This document shows, piece after piece, positions 46,633 through 55,793 of a stretch of DNA of 64,000 nt (positions within the stretch are counted from its first letter, which is position 1; each line of letters starts with the position of its first letter). This DNA comes from Halomonas halocynthiae DSM 14573. Its GTDB lineage: Bacteria > Pseudomonadota > Gammaproteobacteria > Pseudomonadales > Halomonadaceae. The position numbers were made by a program, and so were the translations under genes. The DNA lies in contig NZ_AUDZ01000016.1 in assembly GCF_000425725.1 (NCBI RefSeq), forward strand, positions 1 to 64,000. Reading direction: 5' to 3'. The notes below the pieces were generated by a model. That model worked only from the letters and a program-made list of their open reading frames with translations. It did not search any database and was not told the origin of the DNA.

Positions 46633-47769
46633 ATGACGGCTGTCCATGAGGAGTTGAATAACCTTGCTGCACCACAGACTTTAGGTTTTTTGCTCCTGGA
46701 TAATTTTACGCTGATTTCACTGGCATCAGCGATTGGCCCGCTACGTATGGCTAACCAGTTGGCAGGGCGTAAGCTTTATCGTTGGCACACGTTAAGCTTA
46801 GATGGTGCTCCAGTTCATGCTAGTGATGGTCTGCATGTCACCCCTGATCTGGCGACATCGATGCCTGCAACGCTGGATACTGTCATCGTATGTGGTGGCG
46901 TTGCGCACCAGCGCAGTGTAAGGCCGGGTCATATCTCTTGGCTTCAATCGCAGGCGCGACGGTCGCGGCGTCTGGGTGCCGTATGCACAGGAAGCTGGGC
47001 TCTGGCTCAGGCAGGTTTGCTCGATGGGTATGAAGTCAGTACGCACTGGGAGTGCCTGCTTGCGATGCAGGAAGCGTTTCCAAAAGTGGCGTTGACCCAT
47101 CGCCTTTTTTCCATTGATCGTGATCGTGTCACCTCGTCGGGAGGTACGGCTCCGTTAGATATGATGTTGACATTGATCAGTCGAGATCATGGGCATGAGC
47201 TAACAGCAGCAATTTCTGAGATGTTTGTATATGAACGGATGCGCGGAGAGCAGGATCAGCAGCGTATACCGCTGAAACATGTGCTAGGCACGACCCAACC
47301 CAAGCTGCTGGAAGCTGTTGCTTTGATGGAGGCAAACCTTGAGGAGCCCATCAGCCTCGATGAGCTAGCCAGTTACGTTCAGGTGTCTCGTCGGCAACTG
47401 GAGCGACTGTTCCAGAGTAATTTGAGCTGCACGCCGTCACGATATTATTTGAGATTGCGTCTGACGCGTGCGCGTCAATTGCTTAAGCAGACCTCTATGT
47501 CGATTATTGAAGTGGCCATGGTCTGCGGCTTTGTATCCACGCCGCATTTTTCCAAATGTTATCGCGAGTACTTTGGTATGCCGCCCAGAAATGAGCGTTT
47601 GAGGCATTCACAAGGCTGTGGGGCAGTGCGGGCAGATGAAAAGGTTGCGTCAATGTTAAAGAACTCTGCTTTTACGCCATTGATGAATGAGCCAGTATCA
47701 GCCGCCACGGATGCATTGAGCCAGGCTCAAGGCGAACCGACGTATGGCAGTGTACGGCTCGATTCGTAG
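46633..47769 (+). CDS. gbdR: Glycine betaine-responsive transcriptional activator GbdR
   Basis: GATase1-AraC regulator that in Pseudomonas aeruginosa activates gbcA, gbcB, dgcAB and related genes in response to glycine betaine and dimethylglycine. The 378-residue product closely follows P. aeruginosa GbdR as I remember it: LGFLLLDNFTLISLASAIGP, RRLGAVCTGSWALAQAGLLD, SSGGTAPLDMMLTLISRDHG and the HTH region PISLDELASYVQVSRRQLER to EVAMVCGFVSTPHFSKCYRE. An AGGAGGAG site precedes the ATG. It directly precedes the dimethylglycine operon. Confidence 0.95.
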   Translation: MTAVHEELNNLAAPQTLGFLLLDNFTLISLASAIGPLRMANQLAGRKLYRWHTLSLDGAPVHASDGLHVTPDLATSMPATLDTVIVCGGVAHQRSVRPGHISWLQSQARRSRRLGAVCTGSWALAQAGLLDGYEVSTHWECLLAMQEAFPKVALTHRLFSIDRDRVTSSGGTAPLDMMLTLISRDHGHELTAAISEMFVYERMRGEQDQQRIPLKHVLGTTQPKLLEAVALMEANLEEPISLDELASYVQVSRRQLERLFQSNLSCTPSRYYLRLRLTRARQLLKQTSMSIIEVAMVCGFVSTPHFSKCYREYFGMPPRNERLRHSQGCGAVRADEKVASMLKNSAFTPLMNEPVSAATDALSQAQGEPTYGSVRLDS

Positions 47770-47930
47770 GGAACTCGCTGGGTAGGGAAAAGTCGGCAAA
47801 GAGGGTTTTCGTGTCGTAATCTTGTCAGGTATGACGTTTTTGGAATTTCAGCGGTCGCTTCTAGGCGGTGGGGTGTTCAGGTGGAGAGCTATGCTGGTGG
47901 CATTATTATATAACAATGAGGGAGCCACCC

Positions 47931-48908
47931 ATGACACCAGCCGACTTGCACAACGATGCCATCGTTATTGATGGTCTGATTATCGCCAAGTGGAACCGTG
48001 CGCTTTTTGAGGATATGCGTAAAGGTGGGCTGACTGCAGCGAACTGTACTGTTTCTGTCTGGGAGGGGTTTCAAGAGACAGTTAACAACATTGTCGCTAA
48101 TCAGCAATTGATTCGTGACAATGCTGATCTTGTGATTCCAGTACGAACCACCGACGATATTCATGCGGCAAAAGCCCAGGGTAAGACGGGCATTATCTTT
48201 GGCTTCCAGAATGCCCATGCCTTTGAAGACCAGGTTGGTTATGTTGAGGTATTCAAGCAGCTGGGAGTGGGTATTGTTCAGATGTGCTACAACACCCAGA
48301 ACCTGGTTGGTACAGGGTGCTATGAGCGTGATGGCGGTTTGTCTGGCTTTGGTCGAGAGATCGTCGGTGAAATGAATCGTGTAGGTATGATGTGCGACCT
48401 GTCGCATGTTGGTAGTAAAACCAGTGAAGAGGTGATCTTAGCGTCTTCAAAACCAGTGTGCTATTCACACTGCCTGCCATCAGGTTTAAAAGAGCATCCA
48501 CGTAATAAGTCTGATGAAGAGCTCAGGTTTATTGCCGACCACGGTGGCTTCGTCGGTGTCACCATGTTTGCTCCCTTCCTTGCTAAAGGTATTGACTCAA
48601 CCATTGAGGACTATGCGGAAGCTATTGAATACGTGATGAACATCGTCGGTGAAGATGCTATTGGTATTGGTACAGACTTCACTCAGGGGCATGGTCAAGA
48701 GTTCTTTGAATGGCTGACTCATGACAAAGGCTACGCTCGTCGCTTGACCCGTTTTGGCGAAATTGTTAACCCGCTGGGCATTCGTACCGTTGGTGAGTTC
48801 CCCAATCTTACTGAGACCTTGCTGAACCGAGGCATGCCTGAACAGGTGGTACGTAAGGTCATGGGTGAGAACTGGACCCGCGTGCTTAAGGATGTCTGGG
48901 GCGAATAG
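47931..48908 (+). CDS. Membrane dipeptidase (peptidase family M19)
   Basis: Zinc dipeptidase of the renal dipeptidase family, 325 residues. Visible motifs are the first metal region DLHNDAIVIDGL, GFQNAHAFE, MCDLSHVGSKTSEEVI, YSHCLPSG and IGIGTDFTQGHG. Start 47931 follows GAGGGAG; the frame opens earlier at 47868. A homologue (PA5396 type) lies at the same place in the Pseudomonas betaine cluster and is GbdR-regulated, but its substrate in this pathway is not known to me. It is separated by 168 bp from the next gene. Confidence 0.9.
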   Translation: MTPADLHNDAIVIDGLIIAKWNRALFEDMRKGGLTAANCTVSVWEGFQETVNNIVANQQLIRDNADLVIPVRTTDDIHAAKAQGKTGIIFGFQNAHAFEDQVGYVEVFKQLGVGIVQMCYNTQNLVGTGCYERDGGLSGFGREIVGEMNRVGMMCDLSHVGSKTSEEVILASSKPVCYSHCLPSGLKEHPRNKSDEELRFIADHGGFVGVTMFAPFLAKGIDSTIEDYAEAIEYVMNIVGEDAIGIGTDFTQGHGQEFFEWLTHDKGYARRLTRFGEIVNPLGIRTVGEFPNLTETLLNRGMPEQVVRKVMGENWTRVLKDVWGE

Positions 48909-49076
48909 TTGCCGCCTGACTCTGTCTGCGTGCAGACGCGTAAGCAAGTCTTAAACTAACCGGCGCATATATAGCGTGTATTTAATGCCCATTTATTTGA
49001 TGAGTAGTGCTGTGCTACTTATTACGTTAACTGGGTGGCCGGTAAAGTAATTAATTGAATTCTGGAGTTTGAATAC

Positions 49077-49607
49077 ATGACGACGCATGCCCCTGAAATG
49101 CCTATAGACGTTGATAGCGAAACCGGTGTCTGGACGACGGATGCTTTGCCGATGCTTTATGTGCCGCGTCATTTTTTTGTCAATAACCATATGGGTATTG
49201 AAGAAGCGTTGGGCGCTGAAGCTTACGCAGAAATACTTTACAAAGCGGGTTACAAGTCAGCTTGGCACTGGTGTGAGAAAGAGGCTGAATGCCACGGGTT
49301 GTCTGGGGAAGAAGTGTTTGAGCACTATATGAAGCGCTTGTCTCAGCGAGGCTGGGGGCTGTTTGAGACCTTGTCGATCGACCTTGAAAAAGGCACCTGC
49401 GAAGTGCGTCTGGATCACTCAGCATTTGTCTACGTTTATGGACAGTGCGGCCGTAAAGTCGACTATATGTTCACGGGTTGGTTCGCTGGAGCGATTGACC
49501 AGATATTGCAGGCTCAAGGCAGCAGTATCAGAACGCGTGCAGAACAAGTTTACGGGGCGTCAGAAGAAGGCCGCGATCATGGTCTTTTCGCTGTTACACC
49601 GCTTTAA
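49077..49607 (+). CDS. DUF5943 / 4-vinyl reductase-like domain protein of the dimethylglycine operon
   Basis: A 176-residue soluble protein matching the conserved gene that sits just before dgcA in Pseudomonas (PA5397 type). Visible features are YVPRHFFVNNHMGIEEALG, a Trp/His/Cys-rich centre (KSAWHWCEKEAECHG) and DHSAFVYVYGQCGRKVDYMF. The fold resembles the V4R small-molecule or metal-binding family. No enzymatic role is established. It lies 15 bp before dgcA, so the two are probably co-transcribed, and function in dimethylglycine oxidation or its assembly is likely. Confidence 0.85.
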   Translation: MTTHAPEMPIDVDSETGVWTTDALPMLYVPRHFFVNNHMGIEEALGAEAYAEILYKAGYKSAWHWCEKEAECHGLSGEEVFEHYMKRLSQRGWGLFETLSIDLEKGTCEVRLDHSAFVYVYGQCGRKVDYMFTGWFAGAIDQILQAQGSSIRTRAEQVYGASEEGRDHGLFAVTPL

Positions 49608-49622
49608 ACCGAGGAATCTATC

Positions 49623-51695
49623 ATGGCTTTCGAAGCAATGTTTCAGCCGATTCAACTCGGCAAGCTGACTATCCGTAACCGCGTCATCTCTACGGCTCAC
49701 GCTGAGGTTATCGCCACAGACGGAGGTATGACGACCGAGCGCTACGTTAAGTATTACGAAGAAAAGGCCAAGGGCGGCATTGGTCTGGCCATATGTGGCG
49801 GCTCATCAGTGGTTTCCATTGACAGCCCGCACGAATGGTGGAGCTCAGTCAATCTTTCTACCGATCGGATCATTCCTCACTTTCAGAATCTAGCGGATGC
49901 GATGCATAAGCATGGCGCTAAGATAATGATCCAAATCACGCACATGGGGCGGCGCTCCAGCTGGCATGGTAATGACTGGCCGACACTGCTGTCGCCATCG
50001 GGCATTCGCGAGCCGATTCATCGGGCAACCTGTAAAACGATTGAACCGGAGGAAATCTGGCGAATCATTGGTGATTTTGCCAAGGCCGCTGGCCGGGCTA
50101 AAGCCGGCGGGCTAGATGGTGTTGAGTTGTCCGCGGTTCACCAGCATCTGATCGACCAGTTCTGGAGTCCACGGGTTAATAAGCGCACCGATGAGTGGGG
50201 TGGCGACTTCGAAGGCCGAATGAAGTTTGGCCTAGAGGTGCTTAAGGCGGTGCGTGCAGAAGTTGGTGATGATTTTTGTGTGGGTATGCGACTGTCTGGC
50301 GACGAATTTCATGCGGATGGTTTATCTCATGAAGACATGAAGCAGATTGCCAAGTATTACGACGATACCGGCATGCTCGACTTCATTGGCGTAGTTGGAT
50401 CAGGCGCTGATACGCATAACACCTTGGCTAATGCCATTCCCAATATGAGTTTTCCACCAGAGCCTTTTTTGCACCTGGCGGCGGGTATCAAGGATGTCGT
50501 TCAGGTCCCGGTACTGCATGCGCAAAACATCAAAGACCCAAACCAGGCTACACGTATTCTTGAGGGCGGCTACGTTGACATGGTTGGCATGACTCGTGGG
50601 CTTATCGCCGACCCGCATCTGATCACTAAGATTAAGATGGACCAAGTTGACCGGATCAAACAATGTGTTGGGGCAAATTATTGTATCGACCGTCAGTATC
50701 AGGGCGTTGACGTACTATGTATCCAGAATGCGGCGACTACCCGTGAGTACATGGGGTTGCCACATGTTATTGAGAAGACGACCGGTGCTAAACGCAAGGT
50801 AGTGGTGGTTGGCGGTGGTCCTGCTGGCATGGAAGCAGCACGCGTTGCCGCTGAGCGAGGCCATGACGTGACCTTGTTCGAGAAAAGCGATGCGCTAGGC
50901 GGGCAAATCACTATTGCTGCTAAAGCGCCACAGCGCGACCAAATCGCGGGCATTACTCGTTGGTTTCAGCTTGAGCTAGCGCGCCTTGGAATTGATCTTC
51001 GCTTATCAACCTGTGCCGATGAGGCATCCATCCTCGAGTTGCGGCCGGACATTGTGGTGCTTGCCACGGGTGGTCGCCCCTTCCTTGATCAATATGCGGA
51101 CTGGGGATACTCAGAAAACCCTGACGAAAGCCTGATTGTTAGTACGTGGGATGTGCTTAGCGGCAAGGTTGAGCCAGGTAAAAATGTGCTGATTTTTGAC
51201 GCATTATGTGAGTTTTCAGGCGTGTCCGCAGCAGACTTTCTTGCCGATAAAGGCGCTAAGGTCGAAATTGTCACTGATGATATCAAGCCCGGTTACGCCG
51301 CAGGGGGAACAACCTTTCCGACCTATTACCGCAGCCTCTATGAGAAAGAGGTGATTATGACCTCTGACATGATGCTTCACCATGTCTATCGAGAAGGTGA
51401 TGCTTTGGTGACCGTGCTTGAAAACGAATATAGCGGTGTTCAAGAAGAGCGCGTGGTAGATCAAGTCGTAGTAGAGAACGGCATACGGCCAGATGAAGCG
51501 CTTTATTACGCCCTCAAAGAGCAGTCACGTAACAAGGGGCAGGTGGATTTGGAGGCGCTTTATGCCATTCAGCCGCAACCCTGTTTGGCGGAGGAAGGAG
51601 AAGGGTTTTTACTGTTCCGCCTAGGTGACTGTACTGCGCCGCGCAATACACATGCGGCGATCTATGATGCCTTGCGCCTTTGCAAAGACTTTTAA
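49623..51695 (+). CDS. dgcA: Dimethylglycine demethylase subunit DgcA
   Basis: Flavoprotein of 690 residues related to trimethylamine dehydrogenase, which demethylates dimethylglycine to sarcosine and formaldehyde. The N-terminal half is an FMN-binding TIM barrel of the old yellow enzyme type (FQPIQLGKLTIRNRVISTAH, MIQITHMGRRSSW, WSPRVNKRTDEWGG). A cysteine-bearing cluster region follows near CVGANYCIDRQYQGVDVLC. The C-terminal half has VVVVGGGPAGMEAARVAAER with dinucleotide-binding folds. An in-operon dgcB gives the electron path. Confidence 0.94.
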   Translation: MAFEAMFQPIQLGKLTIRNRVISTAHAEVIATDGGMTTERYVKYYEEKAKGGIGLAICGGSSVVSIDSPHEWWSSVNLSTDRIIPHFQNLADAMHKHGAKIMIQITHMGRRSSWHGNDWPTLLSPSGIREPIHRATCKTIEPEEIWRIIGDFAKAAGRAKAGGLDGVELSAVHQHLIDQFWSPRVNKRTDEWGGDFEGRMKFGLEVLKAVRAEVGDDFCVGMRLSGDEFHADGLSHEDMKQIAKYYDDTGMLDFIGVVGSGADTHNTLANAIPNMSFPPEPFLHLAAGIKDVVQVPVLHAQNIKDPNQATRILEGGYVDMVGMTRGLIADPHLITKIKMDQVDRIKQCVGANYCIDRQYQGVDVLCIQNAATTREYMGLPHVIEKTTGAKRKVVVVGGGPAGMEAARVAAERGHDVTLFEKSDALGGQITIAAKAPQRDQIAGITRWFQLELARLGIDLRLSTCADEASILELRPDIVVLATGGRPFLDQYADWGYSENPDESLIVSTWDVLSGKVEPGKNVLIFDALCEFSGVSAADFLADKGAKVEIVTDDIKPGYAAGGTTFPTYYRSLYEKEVIMTSDMMLHHVYREGDALVTVLENEYSGVQEERVVDQVVVENGIRPDEALYYALKEQSRNKGQVDLEALYAIQPQPCLAEEGEGFLLFRLGDCTAPRNTHAAIYDALRLCKDF

Positions 51696-51731
51696 GCCAA
51701 CGTCTATAGCGGTCGCTCATGACGCTTTCAA

Positions 51732-51755
51732 CGGCCCAGTATAACCACTGGGCCG
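51732..51755 (+). other. Stem-loop between dgcA and dgcB
   Basis: CGGCCCAGT (51732-51740) pairs perfectly with ACTGGGCCG (51747-51755) around a 6-nt loop. No T-run follows, so it may set relative expression or mRNA stability rather than end transcription. Confidence 0.6.
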
Positions 51756-51788
51756 CATAACAATTCCAAGTTTGCGAGGTGAGCCTCA

Positions 51789-53744
51789 ATGCTCGATACC
51801 CTCCTGCCAATACTAATTTTCTGTGCCCTAGCTGTTATGGTGCTTGGTGCTTGGCGGCGCCTGAGTTTATGGCGCCAAGGACGGCCATCGCCGGTGCCGC
51901 TGATACGGGGACTGGCAGCTATGCCGCGTCGCTATCTCGTTGATTTGCACCATGTGGTCGAGCGAGACAGGTACATGTCCAAGACGCATGTGGCCACTGC
52001 CGGCGGTTTTGTGCTGGCGGCGCTGCTAATGATCATTGTGCATGGCTTTGGCCTGCACAATCGAATCCTGGGTTTCGCTTTGCTTGGCGCCACCGTGCTG
52101 ATGTTCGTCGGCGCGCTATTTGTCGCGAAGCGGCGTCGAAATCCGCCCGCACGATTATCGACGGGTGCCTGGAACCGGCTACCGAAAAGCCTGTTAATGT
52201 TCTCGGCGAGTTTCTTCGTTGTTACATTGCCGGTTGCTGGTGTTATTCCGGCTGACATGGGTGGCTGGGTTGTTGCGTTAATTCTGCTCATTGGTGTGGC
52301 TTGGGGTGTGTCAGAGATGTTTCTTGGCATGACCTGGGGCGGCCCAATGAAACACGCTTTCGCTGGCGCATTGCATTTAGCTTGGCACCGCCGTGCTGAA
52401 CGCTTCGGTGGAGGTCGTTCGACGGGTCTCAAGGCACTGGACCTGGATCAACCGAATGCTGTGATGGGCGTAGAAAAGCCCACGGATTTTACCTGGAACC
52501 AGTTACTTGGCTTTGATGCCTGCGTGCAGTGTGGAAAGTGCGAAGCGGTATGCCCTGCCTTTGCCGCTGGTCAGCCACTCAATCCTAAAAAGCTGATTCA
52601 GGATATGGTTATTGGGCTAGCGGGAGGGGATGACGCTAGTTTTGCCGGCAGCCCCTATCCGGGTGTGCCATTAGGTGAGCATGGAGGCGGTCCGCACCAG
52701 CCCATCGTCAGCCAAGAGGGCAAAGGGCTGGTTGGCGCTGATACGTTGTGGTCTTGCACGACGTGCCGTGCTTGCGTCGAGGAGTGCCCAATGATGATTG
52801 AGCATGTCGATGCAATCGTTGATATGCGTCGTCATCTGACGTTAGAGCAGGGTTCTACGCCAAACAAGGGAGCGGATGTTCTCGATAACCTAATCGCTAC
52901 TGACAACCCCGGCGGGTTTGATCCTGGCGGTCGCCTGAACTGGGCTGCCGACCTGAACTTGCCCCTGATGAGTGAGAAAAAGCAGGCGGATGTCTTGTTT
53001 TGGGTTGGGGATGGCGCTTTCGATATGCGTAATCAGCGTACGTTGCGTGCTTTCGTTAGCGTGCTTAAGGCCGCAGGTGTTGATTTCGCTGTATTAGGTT
53101 TGGAAGAGCGCGATAGCGGCGACGTGGCACGACGCTTGGGTGATGAAGCAACGTTTCAAGGCTTGGCCAAGCGAAACATTGCCAGCCTTTCGAAATATCA
53201 CTTCAATACGATTGTAACCTGTGATCCGCACAGCCTTCATGTGCTGAAAAATGAATATGGCGAACTGGGTGGCAATTATGACGTGCGGCACCACAGTACT
53301 TACCTTGGGGAACTGATTGCTAACCAGCGCCTTAATTTGGGGCAGCATAAAGGTGGCAGCGTCACTTACCATGATCCTTGTTACCTCGGTCGTTATAACG
53401 GCGAATATGACGCGCCGCGTAATGTGCTTAAAGCGATTGGTATTGAGGTCAAAGAAATGGAGCGATCAGGTTTCCGCTCTCGCTGTTGTGGCGGCGGCGG
53501 TGGCGCGCCGATTACCGATATCCCAGGCAAGCAGCGAATTCCTGACATGCGTATGGACGATATTAAGGAGACCGGCGCTGAACTGGTGGCGGTGGGTTGT
53601 CCACAATGTACTGCGATGTTTGAAGGTGTGGTCGAGCCGAGGCCGTATGTTAAAGATATTGCTGAACTGGTCGCAGACGTATTGATTGAAGCGCCCGTAC
53701 CTCAGCGGTCGGCGACTCGCTCTGACGCTATGGAGGTGCACTGA
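51789..53744 (+). CDS. dgcB: Dimethylglycine demethylase subunit DgcB (membrane Fe-S protein)
   Basis: A 651-residue protein combining about five N-terminal membrane helices (first near residues 4-22), a ferredoxin-like domain with CVQCGKCEAVCP and CTTCRACVEECP, and a C-terminal pair of cysteine-rich CCG domains (HDPCYLGRYN, CCGGGGGAP, CPQCTAMFEG). This layout is heterodisulfide-reductase/glycolate-oxidase-like, suited to passing electrons from DgcA or the Etf pair to the quinone pool. Its TGA overlaps the etfA ATG. Confidence 0.93.
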   Translation: MLDTLLPILIFCALAVMVLGAWRRLSLWRQGRPSPVPLIRGLAAMPRRYLVDLHHVVERDRYMSKTHVATAGGFVLAALLMIIVHGFGLHNRILGFALLGATVLMFVGALFVAKRRRNPPARLSTGAWNRLPKSLLMFSASFFVVTLPVAGVIPADMGGWVVALILLIGVAWGVSEMFLGMTWGGPMKHAFAGALHLAWHRRAERFGGGRSTGLKALDLDQPNAVMGVEKPTDFTWNQLLGFDACVQCGKCEAVCPAFAAGQPLNPKKLIQDMVIGLAGGDDASFAGSPYPGVPLGEHGGGPHQPIVSQEGKGLVGADTLWSCTTCRACVEECPMMIEHVDAIVDMRRHLTLEQGSTPNKGADVLDNLIATDNPGGFDPGGRLNWAADLNLPLMSEKKQADVLFWVGDGAFDMRNQRTLRAFVSVLKAAGVDFAVLGLEERDSGDVARRLGDEATFQGLAKRNIASLSKYHFNTIVTCDPHSLHVLKNEYGELGGNYDVRHHSTYLGELIANQRLNLGQHKGGSVTYHDPCYLGRYNGEYDAPRNVLKAIGIEVKEMERSGFRSRCCGGGGGAPITDIPGKQRIPDMRMDDIKETGAELVAVGCPQCTAMFEGVVEPRPYVKDIAELVADVLIEAPVPQRSATRSDAMEVH

Positions 53745-54967
53745 TGAAGGAGAGTTTTCGTCGTGATCCACGCAATGAGTGGATCGCTCGTAACCGTCTG
53801 CATCCGTTGTATAGCGCGTTGCAAACCCAAGAAGCCAGCTGGATAGGACCTAGCGGTTTGGTTCGTAAGAACCCTCACGTATCAGGTTTTATAGGTCCTA
53901 ATGGTCTTAAGCGTATTGACCGTAGTGGCGTTCAGCAAGGTGGAGGCAGTCAACGCTCAGGCACTAAGGCAGCGGTTCAGTTACCGTTGCGCATCATCGA
54001 ACAGCCATCTTTTTACATTGTGGTGGTGCCGGATATGGTGAATGGTCGCTTGAGTAGTCATGACAAGGACTTACTTGGACTGGCTAATACACTTGCGGGT
54101 GATGAGGGGGCGGTAGTCGCCGTGGTATTTCAAGCGCATAAGGAGGGTGGTTTTGATACGGCTGGTGTCGATCGGTTGTTGCACCTCCAGGGTGAGGCGT
54201 TTGCTGACTACTCTCCAGAGCAGCGCGTTACGGCTCTCTGCGCACTAGATACCCAGCTGAACCCAGCCCATTGGTTGGTGCCGGATAGCCGCACAGGTGG
54301 TGGTGAGCTAGGACGCCGACTAGCGGCTAAGCTTGGTGAGCGGCCAGCCACAAGGGTTTGGCAAGTGGCCGATGGGCAATGCATCGGTCGTGCAGGTGCG
54401 GGTCAGCAGGATATGGCGCGTACTGCACCGCGACTGATTTTGGCCGCAGCGGAGTGTGCTGATCCGGTGAGCGACACGCGTCATGAAGTTCGTGCTATTG
54501 AGTTGAACGAAACGCTTTTCCATCGTGTAGGGCGGCTCGATAACCTCGGTGCTGTCGCTGTCGATCCGGCACTAACCCCCATGGCTGAAGCGGAATTTAT
54601 TCTTTCGGGGGGGAATGGTGTTAAAGACTGGGAGCTGTTTCATCAGGCGGCTGAGACTCTGGGTGCCACAGAGGGGGCATCACGGGTGGCGGTTGATGAT
54701 GGCTTCATGCCGCGCGCACGGCAGGTTGGCGCGACAGGCACCTGGGTGACTGCGCAAGTTTATCTGGCGGTGGGCATTTCTGGTGCTGTCCAGCACCTTC
54801 AAGGTATTGCCACTTGTGACAAGGTCGTGGCCATTAACCAGGATCCTGCTTGCGATATGGTCAAGCGCGCTGACCTTGCTGTGATTGGCGATTCGGCAGC
54901 GATTCTTCAAGCGTTGATTGAGCGTGTCAGAGAACATCGTCAGGGAGGCATGCATGATGCCGCATGA
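53744..54967 (+). CDS. etfA: Electron transfer flavoprotein alpha subunit of the dgc operon
   Basis: A 407-residue FixB/EtfA-type protein with an extra N-terminal region of about 85 residues compared with standard EtfA. The C-terminal FAD domain shows AEFILSGGNGVKDWELF, SRVAVDDGFMPRARQVG and YLAVGISGAVQHLQG, then VAINQDPACDMVKRADLAVI. It corresponds to the PA5400-type subunit. Overlaps on both sides (dgcB stop; etfB start) mark it as part of one operon. It probably accepts electrons from DgcA or sarcosine/dimethylglycine oxidation. Confidence 0.92.
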   Translation: MKESFRRDPRNEWIARNRLHPLYSALQTQEASWIGPSGLVRKNPHVSGFIGPNGLKRIDRSGVQQGGGSQRSGTKAAVQLPLRIIEQPSFYIVVVPDMVNGRLSSHDKDLLGLANTLAGDEGAVVAVVFQAHKEGGFDTAGVDRLLHLQGEAFADYSPEQRVTALCALDTQLNPAHWLVPDSRTGGGELGRRLAAKLGERPATRVWQVADGQCIGRAGAGQQDMARTAPRLILAAAECADPVSDTRHEVRAIELNETLFHRVGRLDNLGAVAVDPALTPMAEAEFILSGGNGVKDWELFHQAAETLGATEGASRVAVDDGFMPRARQVGATGTWVTAQVYLAVGISGAVQHLQGIATCDKVVAINQDPACDMVKRADLAVIGDSAAILQALIERVREHRQGGMHDAA

Positions 54968-55733
54968 ACTACTGAAGGTTGTTGCATTAGTTTCTGTTGG
55001 TGCTCATCCGGTCACAGGGCGGCCACGGCGTGCTGAGCAAGATGCTCGCGCTGTTGAGCTAGGGCTGTGCTTGGCTGGTAAGCACCTTCACCTTCTACAT
55101 GCTGGTGACGCTGAATCAGAGGCGTTGCGTGGCTACCTGGGAATGGGCTTAGCAGAAATGACGGTGTTGCAGCAGCCTTTGCACGCAGATATTTTACCCG
55201 CTTTGGGTAGTTATTTGGGTGCCACTGATGCCCAGCTAGTGCTAACGGGGAGTCAGGCGGAAATCGGAGAAGGTTCTGGCATGCTGCCTTACCTCCTGGC
55301 CGAACAGCTTGATTGGCCACTAGTGGTTGGGTTGGCTGAAGTAGAAAGTGTGAAGGGCGGTGTCGCGCAGGTATTGCAAGCTTTGCCTCGTGGCCAGCGT
55401 CGGCGCTTGCAAGTGCGCTTACCTTTTGTCGCGAGTGTAGATAGCGCGGCTCCTAAGGCAAGGCAGAGCGCGTTTGGCCCCGCTCAGCGAGGGCAGCTAC
55501 AGTCGCAAAAAGTGGCCGTTGTCGAAGATATGTTGCTTAGCGAAGCGAGTATGCAGACGGCGCGCCCGCGCCCGAAACGCCTTAAAGTGATTAAAGCCAA
55601 GACCGGAGCTGAGCGGATGAGAGCAGCGACTGCTAAGGCATCAGCAGGCGGGAAGGTGCTGACTGATATAACGCCAGAGCAGGGTGCTGAGGCAATCTTC
55701 GCGTTACTCAAAGAGGAAAAAGTACTGCGCTGA
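54954..55733 (+). CDS. etfB: Electron transfer flavoprotein beta subunit of the dgc operon
   Basis: A 259-residue EtfB-like partner of the preceding EtfA. Start 54954 follows CAGGGAGG with 5-bp spacing and overlaps the etfA stop by 14 bp; a GTG at 54918 is less likely. The N-terminal part (ARAVELGLCLAG) and the ETF signature-like LLAEQLDWPLVVGLAEVES are visible, but the sequence is rather divergent from standard EtfB. The C-terminal 60 residues are basic and helical. Corresponds in position to PA5401. Confidence 0.87.
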   Translation: MMPHELLKVVALVSVGAHPVTGRPRRAEQDARAVELGLCLAGKHLHLLHAGDAESEALRGYLGMGLAEMTVLQQPLHADILPALGSYLGATDAQLVLTGSQAEIGEGSGMLPYLLAEQLDWPLVVGLAEVESVKGGVAQVLQALPRGQRRRLQVRLPFVASVDSAAPKARQSAFGPAQRGQLQSQKVAVVEDMLLSEASMQTARPRPKRLKVIKAKTGAERMRAATAKASAGGKVLTDITPEQGAEAIFALLKEEKVLR

Positions 55734-55753
55734 TTATTGATGTAAAACGTAGT

Positions 55754-55793
55754 AAAAAACCGTCAGCGAATTACTATGCTGGCGGTTTTTTTT
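55754..55793 (+). terminator. Rho-independent terminator after the dgc-etf operon
   Basis: AAAAAACCGTCAGC (55754-55767) pairs with GCTGGCGGTTTTTT (from 55778) around a 10-nt loop with one wobble, ending in eight T. It lies 20 bp after the etfB stop. Confidence 0.93.
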
